The notes beneath the pieces are model-generated. The model had not been told where the DNA came from and did no database searches. It worked only from the letters and a program-made list of their open reading frames with translations. DNA of 64,000 nt, from the NCBI RefSeq assembly GCF_004297265.1, contig NZ_SCUT01000043.1:1-64000 (forward strand), in the 5' to 3' direction. Source of the stretch: Reyranella sp. Lineage in GTDB: Bacteria > Pseudomonadota > Alphaproteobacteria > Reyranellales > Reyranellaceae. A program made the position numbers and the translations under genes. Positions 12,944 to 22,210 of this stretch are shown one piece after another (within the stretch, counting starts at the first letter, position 1; every line of letters starts with the position of its first letter).

Positions 12944-14503
12944 ATGAGTATCGAAATGGTGGGCCTGGCCGACATCGTGCGCGCCCATGGCGTGGCGCGG
13001 CCGGACACGGTGGCGATCGTCCATGAAGGCCGGATTACGACCTACGGTGCGCTCGACCGCGCCTCGAGCCGCATCGCCAGCGGCCTGATCGCCGAAGGCG
13101 TCAGGCCGCAGGTCCGTGTCGCCCATCTCGACAAGAGCAGTGACGTCTTTTTCGAACTGTTGTTCGGCGTCGCCAAGGCCGGCGCCGTGATGGTGTCGGT
13201 CAACTGGCGCCTGGCGCCGCCCGAGGTCCTGCAGATCGTGAATGATGCGGAGGCCGAGATTCTCTTCGTCGGCGAGGAGTATTTCCCGGTCGTCGAGAAG
13301 ATCCACGACCAGTTGAAGACCGTCCGCAAGATCGTGACCCTGGGACCGCGCCACGGGACCTGGGAGGCCTTCGCCGCATGGCGGGACAACCATCCCGACA
13401 GCGACCCTCACCTGCCCGCCCGGCCCCAGGACACGGCCATACAGTTCTACACCAGCGGCACCACGGGCCTGCCAAAGGGTGCGGAACTCACCAACGCCAA
13501 CTTCGCCTTCATGTTCGAGCAATGGACGCGGAGCTGGCAGATGAAACCCGGCACCCAGAACATCGTCTGCCTGCCGATGTTCCATATCGGCGGCGCGGGC
13601 TGGGCGATCGCCGGCCTCTTCGCCGGCGCCACCAACCACGTGGTGCGCGAGTTCGTGCCCGCCCGCGTGCTCCAGATCATCGAGCGCGACCGTATCGAGG
13701 TCATGCTGCTGGTACCGGCCATGATCCTTTTCCTGGTGCAGTCGCCGCAGATCCGCGAGACCGACCTGTCGAGCCTGCGCCTGATCGTCTATGGCGCTGC
13801 GCCGATCCCGGCAGAGCTGTTGAAGCAGGCGATGGCGATCTTCGGTTGCGGATTCCAGCAGGTCTACGGCCTCACCGAGACGACAGGCGCCATCACCCTT
13901 TTGCCGGCCGAGGATCACGATCCTTCGGATGCGAGGAAGCTCCTGTCCTGCGGCTTTGCCCAGGTCGGCGTCGAACTGCGCATCGTCGACGATACGGGCG
14001 TCGACGTGACCGCCGGCACGGTCGGCGAGATCGCAATCCGCTCGCCGCAGGTCATGCGCGGCTACTGGCGCCTGCCCGACGCCACCAAACGCGCCATCCA
14101 GGGCGACTGGTTCTTCACCGGGGACGCGGGCTATCTCGACGAGAAGGGCTACCTCTTCATTTACGATCGCGTGAAGGACATGATCGTTTCGGGCGGCGAG
14201 AACATCTATCCGGCCGAGGTCGAAAGCGCTCTGTTCGGCCATCCTGCTGTCGCCGACGTGGCGGTGATCGGCGTGCCCGACGAACGCTGGGGCGAGGCCG
14301 TGAAGGCCGTCGTGGTGTGCAAGGCCGACGCAGACGTGACGCCGGGCGACCTGATCGGCTGGGCCCGCGAACGAATCGCGGGCTACAAGCTGCCCAAGTC
14401 CGTGGACTTCATCGAAGCGTTGCCGCGCAATCCGACCGGCAAGATCCTGAAGCGCGAACTGCGAAAACCCTACTGGGAAGGCCGGGAGCGCAACATCAAC
14501 TGA
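12944..14503 (+). CDS. AMP-forming acyl-CoA synthetase (fatty-acid/carboxylate-CoA ligase)
   Basis: A 519-residue member of the ANL superfamily that activates a carboxylic acid to its CoA thioester through an acyl-adenylate. The A3 phosphate loop YTSGTTGLPKG is near residue 168, YGLTETTG near 308, and FTGDAGYLDEKGY with YDRVKDMIVSGGENIYPAE near 390-427. The C-terminal PRNPTGKILKREL carries the catalytic lysine. Length and motifs fit medium/long-chain or aromatic acid ligases; the substrate is not readable. It precedes the phosphotransferase-like gene by about 87 nt on the same strand, and these two families are repeatedly found near acyl-CoA dehydrogenases. Confidence 0.9.
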   Translation: MSIEMVGLADIVRAHGVARPDTVAIVHEGRITTYGALDRASSRIASGLIAEGVRPQVRVAHLDKSSDVFFELLFGVAKAGAVMVSVNWRLAPPEVLQIVNDAEAEILFVGEEYFPVVEKIHDQLKTVRKIVTLGPRHGTWEAFAAWRDNHPDSDPHLPARPQDTAIQFYTSGTTGLPKGAELTNANFAFMFEQWTRSWQMKPGTQNIVCLPMFHIGGAGWAIAGLFAGATNHVVREFVPARVLQIIERDRIEVMLLVPAMILFLVQSPQIRETDLSSLRLIVYGAAPIPAELLKQAMAIFGCGFQQVYGLTETTGAITLLPAEDHDPSDARKLLSCGFAQVGVELRIVDDTGVDVTAGTVGEIAIRSPQVMRGYWRLPDATKRAIQGDWFFTGDAGYLDEKGYLFIYDRVKDMIVSGGENIYPAEVESALFGHPAVADVAVIGVPDERWGEAVKAVVVCKADADVTPGDLIGWARERIAGYKLPKSVDFIEALPRNPTGKILKRELRKPYWEGRERNIN

Positions 14504-14589
14504 GCCAGTCGGCTCCTCACCTGATCGCCCTGCGGACCCTCCCGCAAACGCGCCTCGAATTTCCGATACGACGGTTCTAGAACAATCCC

Positions 14590-15654
14590 ATGTCCAATCT
14601 GCCCGACAATCTCACGCCCGTCCGCCCGGCCCATGTCTTCGACGAAGCCCGGCTCGCCGACTACATGAAGGCCAATGTCGAGGGCTATCGCGGCCCGATC
14701 AGCGTGCTGCAGTTCGAGGGCGGGCAGAGCAACCCGACCTTCCATGTCACCGACGGCGGCGGGAACCAGTATGTCCTGCGCAAGAAGCCGCCAGGAAAGC
14801 TGCTGCCCTCGGCCCACCAGGTCGACCGCGAATATCGCGTGATCAAGGCACTGGCAGACCATACCGATGTGCCGGTCCCGAAGCCCTACGCGCTCTGCCA
14901 GGACGATTCCGTGATCGGCACCGCATTCTACATCATGCAGTTCCTGCCGGGCCGCGTCTTCGCCGACGTCAGGATGCCCGGCGTCTCGCCGGCCGATCGC
15001 GGCAAGATCTTCGACTCGATGAACGACGTGCTGGCGCGCCTGCACAATGTCGACTATCGCGCCGTCGGCCTCGGGGACTATGGCCGCGAGGGCCAGTACA
15101 TCCAGCGCCAGATCGCGCGCTGGTCGAGCCAGTACGACCTCGCCCGCACCGAAGACATCGAATCGATGGAAGCCCTGAAGAAGTGGCTGCCGGAGAACAT
15201 CCCGCCGGGCGACGAGACGCGCATCAACCATGGCGACTATCGCCTCGGCAACACGATCGTGCACCCGACCGAGCCGCGCGTCATCGCGGTCCTCGATTGG
15301 GAACTCTCGACGCTCGGCCATCCGCTGGCCGACCTCGGCTACAACTGCATGATGTACCATTTCGGCGAAGGCTTTGGCGCCTCGGGCGGCTATGCCGGCC
15401 AGGACCTCAAGGCCTTCGGCATCCCGACCGAGCAGGAATACCTCGCTGCCTACGCCCGCCGGACCGGCCGCAAGGAAGTGCCGGCCTGGAACTTCTACCT
15501 CGCCTTTTCCTTGTTCCGCCTCGCCGCCATCGTGCAGGGCGTCTACAAGCGTGGCCTCGACGGCAATGCCTCTTCGGAGACGGCGACCAAGTATGGCAAC
15601 CGGGCCCGCGCAATGGCCGATCTCGCCTGGAAGATGGTCGAGAAGCGCGCCTGA
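14590..15654 (+). CDS. Aminoglycoside phosphotransferase-like kinase (ACAD10/11-type family)
   Basis: A 354-residue protein-kinase-like fold. The N-lobe has VLQFEGGQSNPTFHV and YVLRKKPPGKLL; the C-lobe has the catalytic HGDYRLGNTIV (Brenner motif, about 214-224) and the metal-binding VLDWELSTLGHPLADLG. This subfamily is associated with fatty-acid metabolism and is fused to acyl-CoA dehydrogenase in animal ACAD10/11, which act on 4-hydroxy acids. A role in acyl-CoA catabolism rather than drug resistance is therefore likely. It follows the acyl-CoA ligase. The stop codon lies in the loop of a strong hairpin. Confidence 0.85.
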   Translation: MSNLPDNLTPVRPAHVFDEARLADYMKANVEGYRGPISVLQFEGGQSNPTFHVTDGGGNQYVLRKKPPGKLLPSAHQVDREYRVIKALADHTDVPVPKPYALCQDDSVIGTAFYIMQFLPGRVFADVRMPGVSPADRGKIFDSMNDVLARLHNVDYRAVGLGDYGREGQYIQRQIARWSSQYDLARTEDIESMEALKKWLPENIPPGDETRINHGDYRLGNTIVHPTEPRVIAVLDWELSTLGHPLADLGYNCMMYHFGEGFGASGGYAGQDLKAFGIPTEQEYLAAYARRTGRKEVPAWNFYLAFSLFRLAAIVQGVYKRGLDGNASSETATKYGNRARAMADLAWKMVEKRA

Positions 15655-15663
15655 GCGCGCTTC
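15642..15663 (+). terminator. Stem-loop over the stop codon of the phosphotransferase gene
   Basis: GAAGCGCGC (15642-15650) and GCGCGCTTC (15655-15663) form a perfect 9-bp stem whose CTGA loop contains the TGA stop. No T-tract follows, so termination is uncertain. It could also protect the mRNA end or act between the two convergent genes. Confidence 0.4.
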
Positions 15664-15669
15664 GACTTC

Positions 15670-16407
15670 CTATTCGTCCGTGTAGGGTACCATCGAGGCG
15701 TCGTTGCCTCTCGGGCAGTTTGCACTGTCGATGATGGCGTTGGCCGGATTGCGGTAGCGCGCAATGTCATAGGGCGCCGACTCGCTCGGCGGCTGCGCCG
15801 GAGGCGTCCGGAGCGTCCAGGACACCAGCTGCTTGATCACACTGCCCAGGGCCTGGTCGAAGGCTTCGACGACTTTCGGCACCTTGTCGGCGCGCGCCCG
15901 GACGCAGCGTTCGAAGGAAGCGACGCCGATGATCTGCCGGTCGGGCATGCGCACCAGCTTGGCGATGATGCGGACCTTCACGATCGGCGGCTGCCCGTAA
16001 AAGTACATCGCCTCGAAATTGCGCAGGTCGGGCTGCAGCACGTAATTGGCGCGCAACGCGATCGACTCGCGCGAGACCGCCACGATCTTGCGTGTGTTCT
16101 CGAAGGAATCAACGATGCGGGTCTGCACCATCAGCGGCGCCCGGTCGGTCCATGCCACCTTGGCATAGTAGTCCGTCGAGGTCGGCGTCATGGCGATGGC
16201 GATGCGGCCGGTGTTGAGATTGGCCGCGGCCACCGGCGCCTCCACCGCGAGCTGCCAATAGACCGAAGGCAGATCGGCATCGAAGGTGCTCTTGGGCGAG
16301 ACGGTGTAGAGGTCGGTCGGGTCGCCGACCGAGTCGACGGCACTGACGAACGAGCAGCTCGAGAGGAGGGCAACGGCGGCCGCACAGGCGGCCAGGCAAC
16401 GGATCAT
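15670..16407 (-). CDS. ABC-type transport auxiliary lipoprotein of the MCE operon
   Basis: A 245-residue lipoprotein: signal MIRCLAACAAAVALLSSC with lipobox LSSC (cysteine at residue 18). The remainder matches the layout of PqiC/ABC_trans_aux proteins: LYTVSPKS near residue 35, a pair of beta-alpha repeats, and a C-terminal helix with FDQALGSVIKQLVSW. Such lipoproteins sit at the outer membrane and work with MCE-domain proteins in lipid transfer. The start overlaps the MCE gene stop by 4 nt. The stop lies 16 nt from the end of the convergent phosphotransferase gene. Confidence 0.82.
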   Translation of the reverse strand: MIRCLAACAAAVALLSSCSFVSAVDSVGDPTDLYTVSPKSTFDADLPSVYWQLAVEAPVAAANLNTGRIAIAMTPTSTDYYAKVAWTDRAPLMVQTRIVDSFENTRKIVAVSRESIALRANYVLQPDLRNFEAMYFYGQPPIVKVRIIAKLVRMPDRQIIGVASFERCVRARADKVPKVVEAFDQALGSVIKQLVSWTLRTPPAQPPSESAPYDIARYRNPANAIIDSANCPRGNDASMVPYTDE

Positions 16408-17438
16408 TTCGGCGTATATCCCTGCTTGCCGCTGAACACGAAATTGGCCGGGTCGCGCTCCAGTCGTGTGGCGATGACGTTGAGGTTGGCGGTGAGCTGG
16501 CGCAGGTCGCGAAGCGCCAGGGAGAACTCGGTCAGGCCGGTCTCAGTGAAATTCCGGATCGGACGGCTGTTGTCCGTGACCAGCTTGTTGAGCTGGCCGG
16601 CCGCGGAGTCGATGTTGGCCAACGCCTTCCGCGCTTCGTCCAGCGCCTTGCGCAGTTCGCCCGGATCCCTGCCGGCCAGCGCCTTGCGCGTTGCGGCATC
16701 CTGCGGCCCGATCTCCTGGGCGATCAGGGTCAGCGACTCCGAGAGGTCGTTGAGCTTGGCGAAGGTCTTGCGGAACTCGGCTACGGCCTGCGGCAGCTCG
16801 GCCAGCGTGGTCTGAATGGCGGCGTCGGACTTGGCGAAGGCATTGGTCGCCGTCTGCAGGTTGCGCAGCGTGTCGGTGACGGCGCCGATATTGTCGGGGC
16901 TCAGCAGGTCGTTCAGCCGATCGACCGTGGTGCTGGCCTTAGTCAGCAGCTCCTGCGCCGAGGTCGAGGTCGCCTGCAGGAACGAGGCCCCCTCGCGGAT
17001 TTCCGGATAAGGCTTGTCGCCCAGCTTCTTTTTCGGCTTCACCTGGTCGACGTCGAGGCGGCCGACGATCTGGATGAAAGGCGCCCCGGCGATGAACGGC
17101 TTTTCGAACACGGCATAGGAGCGGTCGCGGATGTCGATCGACCAGTCGACGGCCACCGTCACCTCGATCTTCTCCGTCAACCGTTCACGACCGGTGGACC
17201 GCTGGGTGTCGACGCGCGAGGTGAGCTGGATATTGGCGACCCGGCCGACGCGCAGGCCACGATAGAACACCGGCGAATCGAGGGTCAGTCCCTGCACGTC
17301 ACCCGAGAAGAGAATATCGTAGTAGGCGTACGACGTGCGGTCGCCGGCGCGCAGCTTCCAGATCACGAAGCCGGCCACGGCGGCGACGAACAGGATCATC
17401 GCCGCGCCGATCAGCACATAGGGCGATTTTCTTTCCAT
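16404..17438 (-). CDS. MCE-domain protein (MlaD family), lipid-transport substrate binder
   Basis: A 344-residue protein with one N-terminal membrane anchor (about residues 7-29) and an MCE domain that begins ISFSGDVQGL-like (YDILFSGDVQGLTLDSPVFYRGLRVG, residues about 41-66). A long alpha-helical C-terminal region follows (about 160-330), rich in heptad-like repeats. It binds lipid in the periplasm and couples to the STAS-MlaE permease and MlaF ATPase. It is longer than E. coli MlaD (about 183 residues) because of the helical tail, as in many proteobacterial MlaD-like proteins. It lies 6 nt after mlaF. Confidence 0.88.
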   Translation of the reverse strand: MERKSPYVLIGAAMILFVAAVAGFVIWKLRAGDRTSYAYYDILFSGDVQGLTLDSPVFYRGLRVGRVANIQLTSRVDTQRSTGRERLTEKIEVTVAVDWSIDIRDRSYAVFEKPFIAGAPFIQIVGRLDVDQVKPKKKLGDKPYPEIREGASFLQATSTSAQELLTKASTTVDRLNDLLSPDNIGAVTDTLRNLQTATNAFAKSDAAIQTTLAELPQAVAEFRKTFAKLNDLSESLTLIAQEIGPQDAATRKALAGRDPGELRKALDEARKALANIDSAAGQLNKLVTDNSRPIRNFTETGLTEFSLALRDLRQLTANLNVIATRLERDPANFVFSGKQGYTPK

Positions 17439-17444
17439 CGAACG

Positions 17445-18245
17445 CTACTTATGCTCCTGACGCGCTGCGCGCCCTCGCGGCCCGTGGAAATATTCCCGGA
17501 CCCAGGGATGATCGTATTCCAACAGTTCCTCCATGGTACCTACCACGACGCGCTTGTCGAGAAGGACCGCGATGCGATCGCAGACGGCATTCAGGCTGTC
17601 GAGATCGTGGGTAACCATCAGGATGGTAAGGCCTAGGCTGTGGGAAAGCCCCTTCACCAGCTCGTCGTAATGTGCCGCGCCGATCGGGTCGAGACCGGCC
17701 GTCGGCTCGTCGAGGAACAGGAGCTCGGCATCGAGCGCCAGGGCGCGCGCCAGGCTGGCGCGTTTACGCATGCCGCCGGAAAGCTCCGACGGCTTCTTCT
17801 CGCCGGTGTCGGGCGGCAGACCGACCATCGCCACCTTCAGCGCCGCGATCTCGCGCATCGTGTCTTCCTCGAGTTGGGCATGCTCGCGGATGGGGACGAT
17901 GATGTTCTCGGTGACGCTCAACGAGGAAAACAGCGCGCCGTCCTGGAATTGGACGCCCGTGCGCGCCAGCATCTCGCGCTTGGCTTTGCCGTGCAGGGTG
18001 CCGGTGTCGACCCCGAGCATCTCGATCGTGCCCTCACGCGCCTCGTTCAGACCGATGATGGTCTTCAACAGCACCGATTTGCCGGTCCCGGAGCCTCCCA
18101 CCAGACCGACAATCTCGCCCCGGAATACGTCGAAATCGAGATTGTTATGGATCACCTTGTCGCCGAACTGCGTGCGGATTCCCCGCAGGCGCAGCACGAC
18201 CTCGCGGCCGTCGCGGTGATCGACGATCTGCCCTCCTTCGGCCAT
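17445..18245 (-). CDS. mlaF: ABC ATPase of the MCE lipid transporter (MlaF-like)
   Basis: A 266-residue ATPase. Walker A GGSGTGKS lies at about residues 50-57, the signature is LSGGMRKRASLARAL, Walker B LLFLDEPTAGLDP, and the switch histidine is in MVTHDLDS. The GGMRKR signature is typical of MlaF-type ATPases. It powers phospholipid movement between inner and outer membrane. The ATG at 18245 overlaps the permease stop by 1 nt (TGATG). The same frame stays open well upstream, but that sequence lies inside the permease gene in another frame. Confidence 0.92.
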   Translation of the reverse strand: MAEGGQIVDHRDGREVVLRLRGIRTQFGDKVIHNNLDFDVFRGEIVGLVGGSGTGKSVLLKTIIGLNEAREGTIEMLGVDTGTLHGKAKREMLARTGVQFQDGALFSSLSVTENIIVPIREHAQLEEDTMREIAALKVAMVGLPPDTGEKKPSELSGGMRKRASLARALALDAELLFLDEPTAGLDPIGAAHYDELVKGLSHSLGLTILMVTHDLDSLNAVCDRIAVLLDKRVVVGTMEELLEYDHPWVREYFHGPRGRAARQEHK

Positions 18246-19375
18246 CAGACGCCGGCGAGCAGGAAGATGACGGAGAACACGGCGTCGAGCACGATCACGC
18301 AGAAGATCGATTCGACCACCGACTTGGTCGTGAGTTGGCCCACGCTCTCGGCGCTGCCGCGGACCTGGAGCCCTTCGAAGCAGCCGATGGTGGCGATCAC
18401 GATGCCGAACACCGGCGCCTTGATCATGCCGGTGTAGAAATGCCAGGCGCCGACCGTGTCGCGCAGCCGGTCGAAGAATTGGACGAAGGTGAAGTCCAGA
18501 TAGACGGTGCAGGCGACGGCGCCGCCCAGCAGGCCCGCCATGTCGCCCCAGAAGGCCAGGAGCGGCATCGAAATGAGCAAGGCGCTGATCCGCGGCAGGA
18601 CCAGCCATTCGACGGGATTGAGGCCGATCGTGCGCATCGCGTCGACCTCCTGGTTGACCTGCATCGTGCCGATCTGGGCGGTGAAGGCGCTGCCCGAACG
18701 GCCGGCGACGATGATCGCGGTCAGCAACGGCCCCAGCTCGCGGAACATGCCGATCCCGACGGCCTCCACCGTGAAGGTCTCGGCGCCGAACTGCTTGAGC
18801 TGCTGGACGCCCTGATAGGCGATGACGACGCCGATCAGGAAGCAGAGCACGCCCACGATCACCAGCGCGCGGATCCAGACCTCGTACATCTGCCTGACCA
18901 CGGCGCTCGGCCGGAAGCGCTTGGGCTGCAGAAGGGCCTCGACGAAGACGACCAGGATCTCGCCGAAGAAAGCGCAGAGGTTGAGGATTTGCTTGTAGAA
19001 ATCGATCGTGCCGCGCCCGATCTCCTCCAGCCAGTGCGCCAGCCAGTTGACGCGACGGTCGGGATGGGCCTCGCACATGTTCTCGCGGACGACCTTGAAC
19101 AGGTCGGCCTGCGCCTGGTCCCTGGTCTCGACCTCGGGATCGGTGCCACAGCCCGCAAGTTGCAGGATTTCCAGCGCGCCCGCGGTATCGACCCGTTCGA
19201 GCCCCTTGGCATCGACGGTATGCGCACCCTTCGCCCCCGCGCCCGCAGCCTGCAACGCCTTCTCGGCCTTCTTGCGGATTCCGCGAACGCTGAACACGGT
19301 CCAGGTTCCGCCGACTTCGACGACGGGCTTGCCCGCGCGCTCCGTGTAACGAATTGTGGGTTCCGCTTCGACCAT
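18245..19375 (-). CDS. mlaE: MCE lipid-transporter permease with N-terminal STAS domain (MlaB-MlaE fusion)
   Basis: A 376-residue protein. Residues 1-80 look like a STAS domain, with beta strands and the typical VDAKGLERVDTAGALEIL segment, the part played by the separate protein MlaB in E. coli. From about residue 118 comes the MlaE/YrbE permease with five or six membrane segments, including GVVIAYQGVQQLKQFG, the conserved FRELGPLLTAIIVAGRSGSAF loop, and the MRTIGLNPVEWLVLPR loop. It forms the inner-membrane part of a phospholipid transporter. It is the first gene of a four-gene operon. Confidence 0.9.
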   Translation of the reverse strand: MVEAEPTIRYTERAGKPVVEVGGTWTVFSVRGIRKKAEKALQAAGAGAKGAHTVDAKGLERVDTAGALEILQLAGCGTDPEVETRDQAQADLFKVVRENMCEAHPDRRVNWLAHWLEEIGRGTIDFYKQILNLCAFFGEILVVFVEALLQPKRFRPSAVVRQMYEVWIRALVIVGVLCFLIGVVIAYQGVQQLKQFGAETFTVEAVGIGMFRELGPLLTAIIVAGRSGSAFTAQIGTMQVNQEVDAMRTIGLNPVEWLVLPRISALLISMPLLAFWGDMAGLLGGAVACTVYLDFTFVQFFDRLRDTVGAWHFYTGMIKAPVFGIVIATIGCFEGLQVRGSAESVGQLTTKSVVESIFCVIVLDAVFSVIFLLAGV

Positions 19376-19469
19376 CGGTGATGATTAGTCGTCGCGCAGG
19401 TTAACGCTGTCAATCGCCCTGCATTGCTCCCGTGGCGTACCGCTGTCACGATCGGGCGGGGAGGACTCA

Positions 19470-20291
19470 ATGGGCAAGTGGCCGCGTCTGGACAAGATCG
19501 AGATGATCGACGGTCCGATCGACAAAGAGAGCTATGAAGACCAGCTCGGGAAACTGCAGCAGAGGCTGCTCGACCTGCATATCCACCATCTGCGGACCGG
19601 CGGGCGCGTGATGATCGCCATCGATGGGTGGGATGCCGCCGGCAAGGGCGGCCTGATCGAGCGCATGATGGCCGGTCTGGAGCCGAAATCGATTCAGGTC
19701 TGGCGCATCGGCGCGCCGACGCCCGAGGAACAGGGCCGGCACTATCTCTGGCGCTTCTGGACCCGCCTGCCGACTCCCGGCAACTGGGCGATTTTCGACC
19801 GTACCTGGTACGGCCGCGTCCTGGTCGAACGCATCGAGGGATTCTGCGACAAGGCCCAGTGGAAGCGCGCCTACCGCGAGATCAACGAATTCGAGCGACA
19901 GCTGACCGACGATGGCGTGCACATCGTCAAGCTGCTCGTCCATGTCAGCGCCGAGGAACAGAAGAAGCGGATGATCGAGCGGCTGGAAAAGCCCAGCAAG
20001 CACTACAAGATCGGCCTGGAGGACTTCCGCAACATCGCCAGGCGCAAGCAGTACCTCGACGCCTACGACGACATGCTCGAGCAGACCGACACGGATTGCG
20101 CACCATGGCACGTCATCGCCACCGACGAGAAGATGCATGCGCGGCTGAAGGGCCTGCAGATCGTGGCCGACAGGCTGGGCAAGGGCGTGAAGATCGAGGA
20201 TCGCGCGCTCGATCCCAGGATCGCGGAGGCAGCCTACGAAATGTGGGGCTGGCGACCGGGCAAGGGCGCCAAGGGCACGGACGAAGAATAG
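19470..20291 (+). CDS. ppk2: Polyphosphate kinase 2 family protein
   Basis: A 273-residue P-loop kinase. Walker A GWDAAGKGG lies at residues 53-61 and Walker B FDRTWYGRVLVERIEGF at about 110-126; the lid region WRIGAPTPEEQGRHYLWRFW and the KPSKHYKIG segment are present. PPK2 enzymes use polyphosphate to phosphorylate nucleotides (or the reverse); the class (ADP- or AMP-using) is not decided here. It is a single-domain form of normal length. GGGGAGGACTCA precedes the ATG. It is divergent from the MCE operon and convergent with rlmJ, with only 4 nt between the stops. Confidence 0.92.
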   Translation: MGKWPRLDKIEMIDGPIDKESYEDQLGKLQQRLLDLHIHHLRTGGRVMIAIDGWDAAGKGGLIERMMAGLEPKSIQVWRIGAPTPEEQGRHYLWRFWTRLPTPGNWAIFDRTWYGRVLVERIEGFCDKAQWKRAYREINEFERQLTDDGVHIVKLLVHVSAEEQKKRMIERLEKPSKHYKIGLEDFRNIARRKQYLDAYDDMLEQTDTDCAPWHVIATDEKMHARLKGLQIVADRLGKGVKIEDRALDPRIAEAAYEMWGWRPGKGAKGTDEE

Positions 20292-20295
20292 ACTC

Positions 20296-21156
20296 TCAGG
20301 CCTGGGCCGGGGTGCCGCCCGGCGCGGCGGAGAAGTTCGCGCGGACACCGGGCCCCAGCCGGGCCGCGATCCACGGCAGCGCCTCGCGCATCGCCTCCTC
20401 GAACTTCCATGGCGGATTGACGACGACCAGGCCGCAGGTCGCGAGCTTGCCGTCCGGCGTGCGCGGCCCGAGGTCCAGCTCCATGTTCAGGTACTTCGCA
20501 CCGGCCAGCGACGTGATGAAGTCCGACACCGGCGCCCCATCCTTGATCGGGTACCAGATCGCGTAGCAGCCGGTGGCGAAGCGGCGCAGCCCGTGCCGCA
20601 CCGCGCGCGTCAGCACCTCGAACTCGTCGGTCGCCTCGAAGGGCGGATCGATCAGCACGAGGGCCCGACGCTCGACCGGCGGCAGCAACGCCTTGACCGC
20701 GTGATAGCCGTCGGCCTGACGCACCTCGACCGCGCGGTCGCCGGCGAACTCGCGCTTCAGCAGCATCGCCTCCTCGGGATGCTTCTCGCAGGCGACGAAG
20801 CGGTCGCCCGGGCGCAGGGCCGCCCGGACCAGCCGCGGCGAGCCGGGATAGCGATGGAGCGCGCCGCCCGCCGGCCCGAACTTGCGGTCATAGGCCTGGA
20901 CCGCCGCCAGATAGCGCGCGACGGCGCCCGGCATGCCCGTCCGGCTCTCGGCCATCAGTCGCCCGATGCCAGCCTCCGCCTCGCCTGTACGCCGAGCCTG
21001 CGCGCCGGCGAGATCGTAGCCGCCAGCGCCCGCATGCGTGTCGAGCACGAACAGCTTCTTGTCCTTGGCGGTCAGCAGGCGCAGCAGTTCGCACAGTGCG
21101 GTGTGCTTCAGCAGGTCGGCGAAGTTGCCGGCGTGATAGCCATGGCGGTAGTTCAC
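20296..21156 (-). CDS. rlmJ: 23S rRNA (adenine2030-N6)-methyltransferase
   Basis: A 286-residue Rossmann methyltransferase. It begins with the family-typical NYRHGYHAGNFADLLKH, has the SAM-binding LDTHAGAGGYDL and the catalytic LIDPPFEATDEF (DPPF motif), and ends in a VVNPPW segment. RlmJ methylates A2030 of 23S rRNA. The start is chosen at GTG 21156 because the conserved N-terminus begins there; another GTG at 21195 would add 13 residues. Neither has a clear ribosome site. Confidence 0.9.
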   Translation of the reverse strand: MNYRHGYHAGNFADLLKHTALCELLRLLTAKDKKLFVLDTHAGAGGYDLAGAQARRTGEAEAGIGRLMAESRTGMPGAVARYLAAVQAYDRKFGPAGGALHRYPGSPRLVRAALRPGDRFVACEKHPEEAMLLKREFAGDRAVEVRQADGYHAVKALLPPVERRALVLIDPPFEATDEFEVLTRAVRHGLRRFATGCYAIWYPIKDGAPVSDFITSLAGAKYLNMELDLGPRTPDGKLATCGLVVVNPPWKFEEAMREALPWIAARLGPGVRANFSAAPGGTPAQA

Positions 21157-21237
21157 GAAGGTTTCTGGCCCGATTTGAGATGAGTCCCCGGGCACGGTAT
21201 GTGCTTCGGGCGCGGGACACTACAATTGAGGATCGAA

Positions 21238-22176
21238 ATGGCCAACCACGAGCTGCATTCTTCGCCCGAGACCTGCCATTGGGGCTATTTCGACAGCCAG
21301 CTCCCGCCGCAGCTTCGCATCAAGTCGGGCGACACGGCCACGATCCACTGCGTGTCCGGTGCAGCCGAAATCCTGCCGAGCGAGCCGTTCAACGTCCTGC
21401 CCGAGCATCGCGAGATCCTCTCCAAGCTGAAGCCGCATATCGGCCGGCACATCCTGACCGGGCCGGTCCATGTCGAAGGCGCCGAGCGCGGCGACGCGCT
21501 GGCGGTCGAGGTGCTCGACATCAAGTTCCGCACCAACTGGGGGTGGAACGTGCAGCGGCCGCTGATGGGCACGCTGCCCGAAGACTTCCCCTTCTTCCGC
21601 CTGACCCACATCCCGATCGATTCCAACCGCGGCGTCTGCACCATGCCGTGGGGCACCGAGATCGAGCTCAAGCCGTTCTTCGGCATCATGGGCGTCGCCC
21701 CGCCGCCGGAATGGGGCCAGTGCAGCTCGGTCGAGCCGCGTGCCTTCGGCGGCAACATCGACAACAAGCATTTCCGGGTCGGCACGACGGTCTACTTCCC
21801 GGTCTTCGCCGACGGCGGCCTGTTCTCGACCGGTGACGGCCATGGCGTGCAGGGCGACGGCGAGGTCAACCTGACGGCGCTCGAGACCAGCCTGAGCGGC
21901 ACCTTCAAGTTCACCCTTCACAAGGGCATGAAGCTCAACAACCCGCGCGCCGAGACGGCGACGCACTGGATCACCCACGGTTTCGACCAGGATCTCGACG
22001 ACGCCGCCAAGGAAGCGCTGCGCGACATGATCCGGCTGATCACCGCCAAGACCGGCCTCAAGCCCGAGGACGCCTACATGCTCTGCAGCCTGCAGGCCGA
22101 CCTGCACGTCACGCAGACGGTGGACGGCAACAAGGGCATCCACTGCATGATCGAGAAGAAGATCATCGGCGGTTGA
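21238..22176 (+). CDS. Acetamidase/formamidase family amidohydrolase
   Basis: A 312-residue protein with the layout of the acetamidase/formamidase family. The N-terminal part has GYFDSQLPP and the metal/product loop [13 protein letters not shown]; the central part has FGIMGVAPP; the later part has [12 protein letters not shown], which carries conserved acidic and histidine residues. These zinc enzymes hydrolyse formamide or short amides to acid plus ammonia. ATG 21238 is preferred to an in-frame ATG at 21199, as the family N-terminus begins there. The next gene follows after 34 nt. Confidence 0.88.
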   Translation: MANHELHSSPETCHWGYFDSQLPPQLRIKSGDTATIHCVSGAAEILPSEPFNVLPEHREILSKLKPHIGRHILTGPVHVEGAERGDALAVEVLDIKFRTNWGWNVQRPLMGTLPEDFPFFRLTHIPIDSNRGVCTMPWGTEIELKPFFGIMGVAPPPEWGQCSSVEPRAFGGNIDNKHFRVGTTVYFPVFADGGLFSTGDGHGVQGDGEVNLTALETSLSGTFKFTLHKGMKLNNPRAETATHWITHGFDQDLDDAAKEALRDMIRLITAKTGLKPEDAYMLCSLQADLHVTQTVDGNKGIHCMIEKKIIGG

Positions 22177-22210
22177 CGCTAGCGGACCGGAGCAGCGGGC
22201 GAGCGGAACC

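Noticed and set aside
12854..14242. 462-codon minus-strand frame opposite the acyl-CoA ligase
   Set aside because: Antisense to a well-supported gene; composition is that of a shadow frame.
17445..19076. 543-codon fusion of MlaF with an N-terminal extension
   Set aside because: The extension lies in the wrong frame over the MlaE gene; the TGATG junction at 18245 fixes the true MlaF start.
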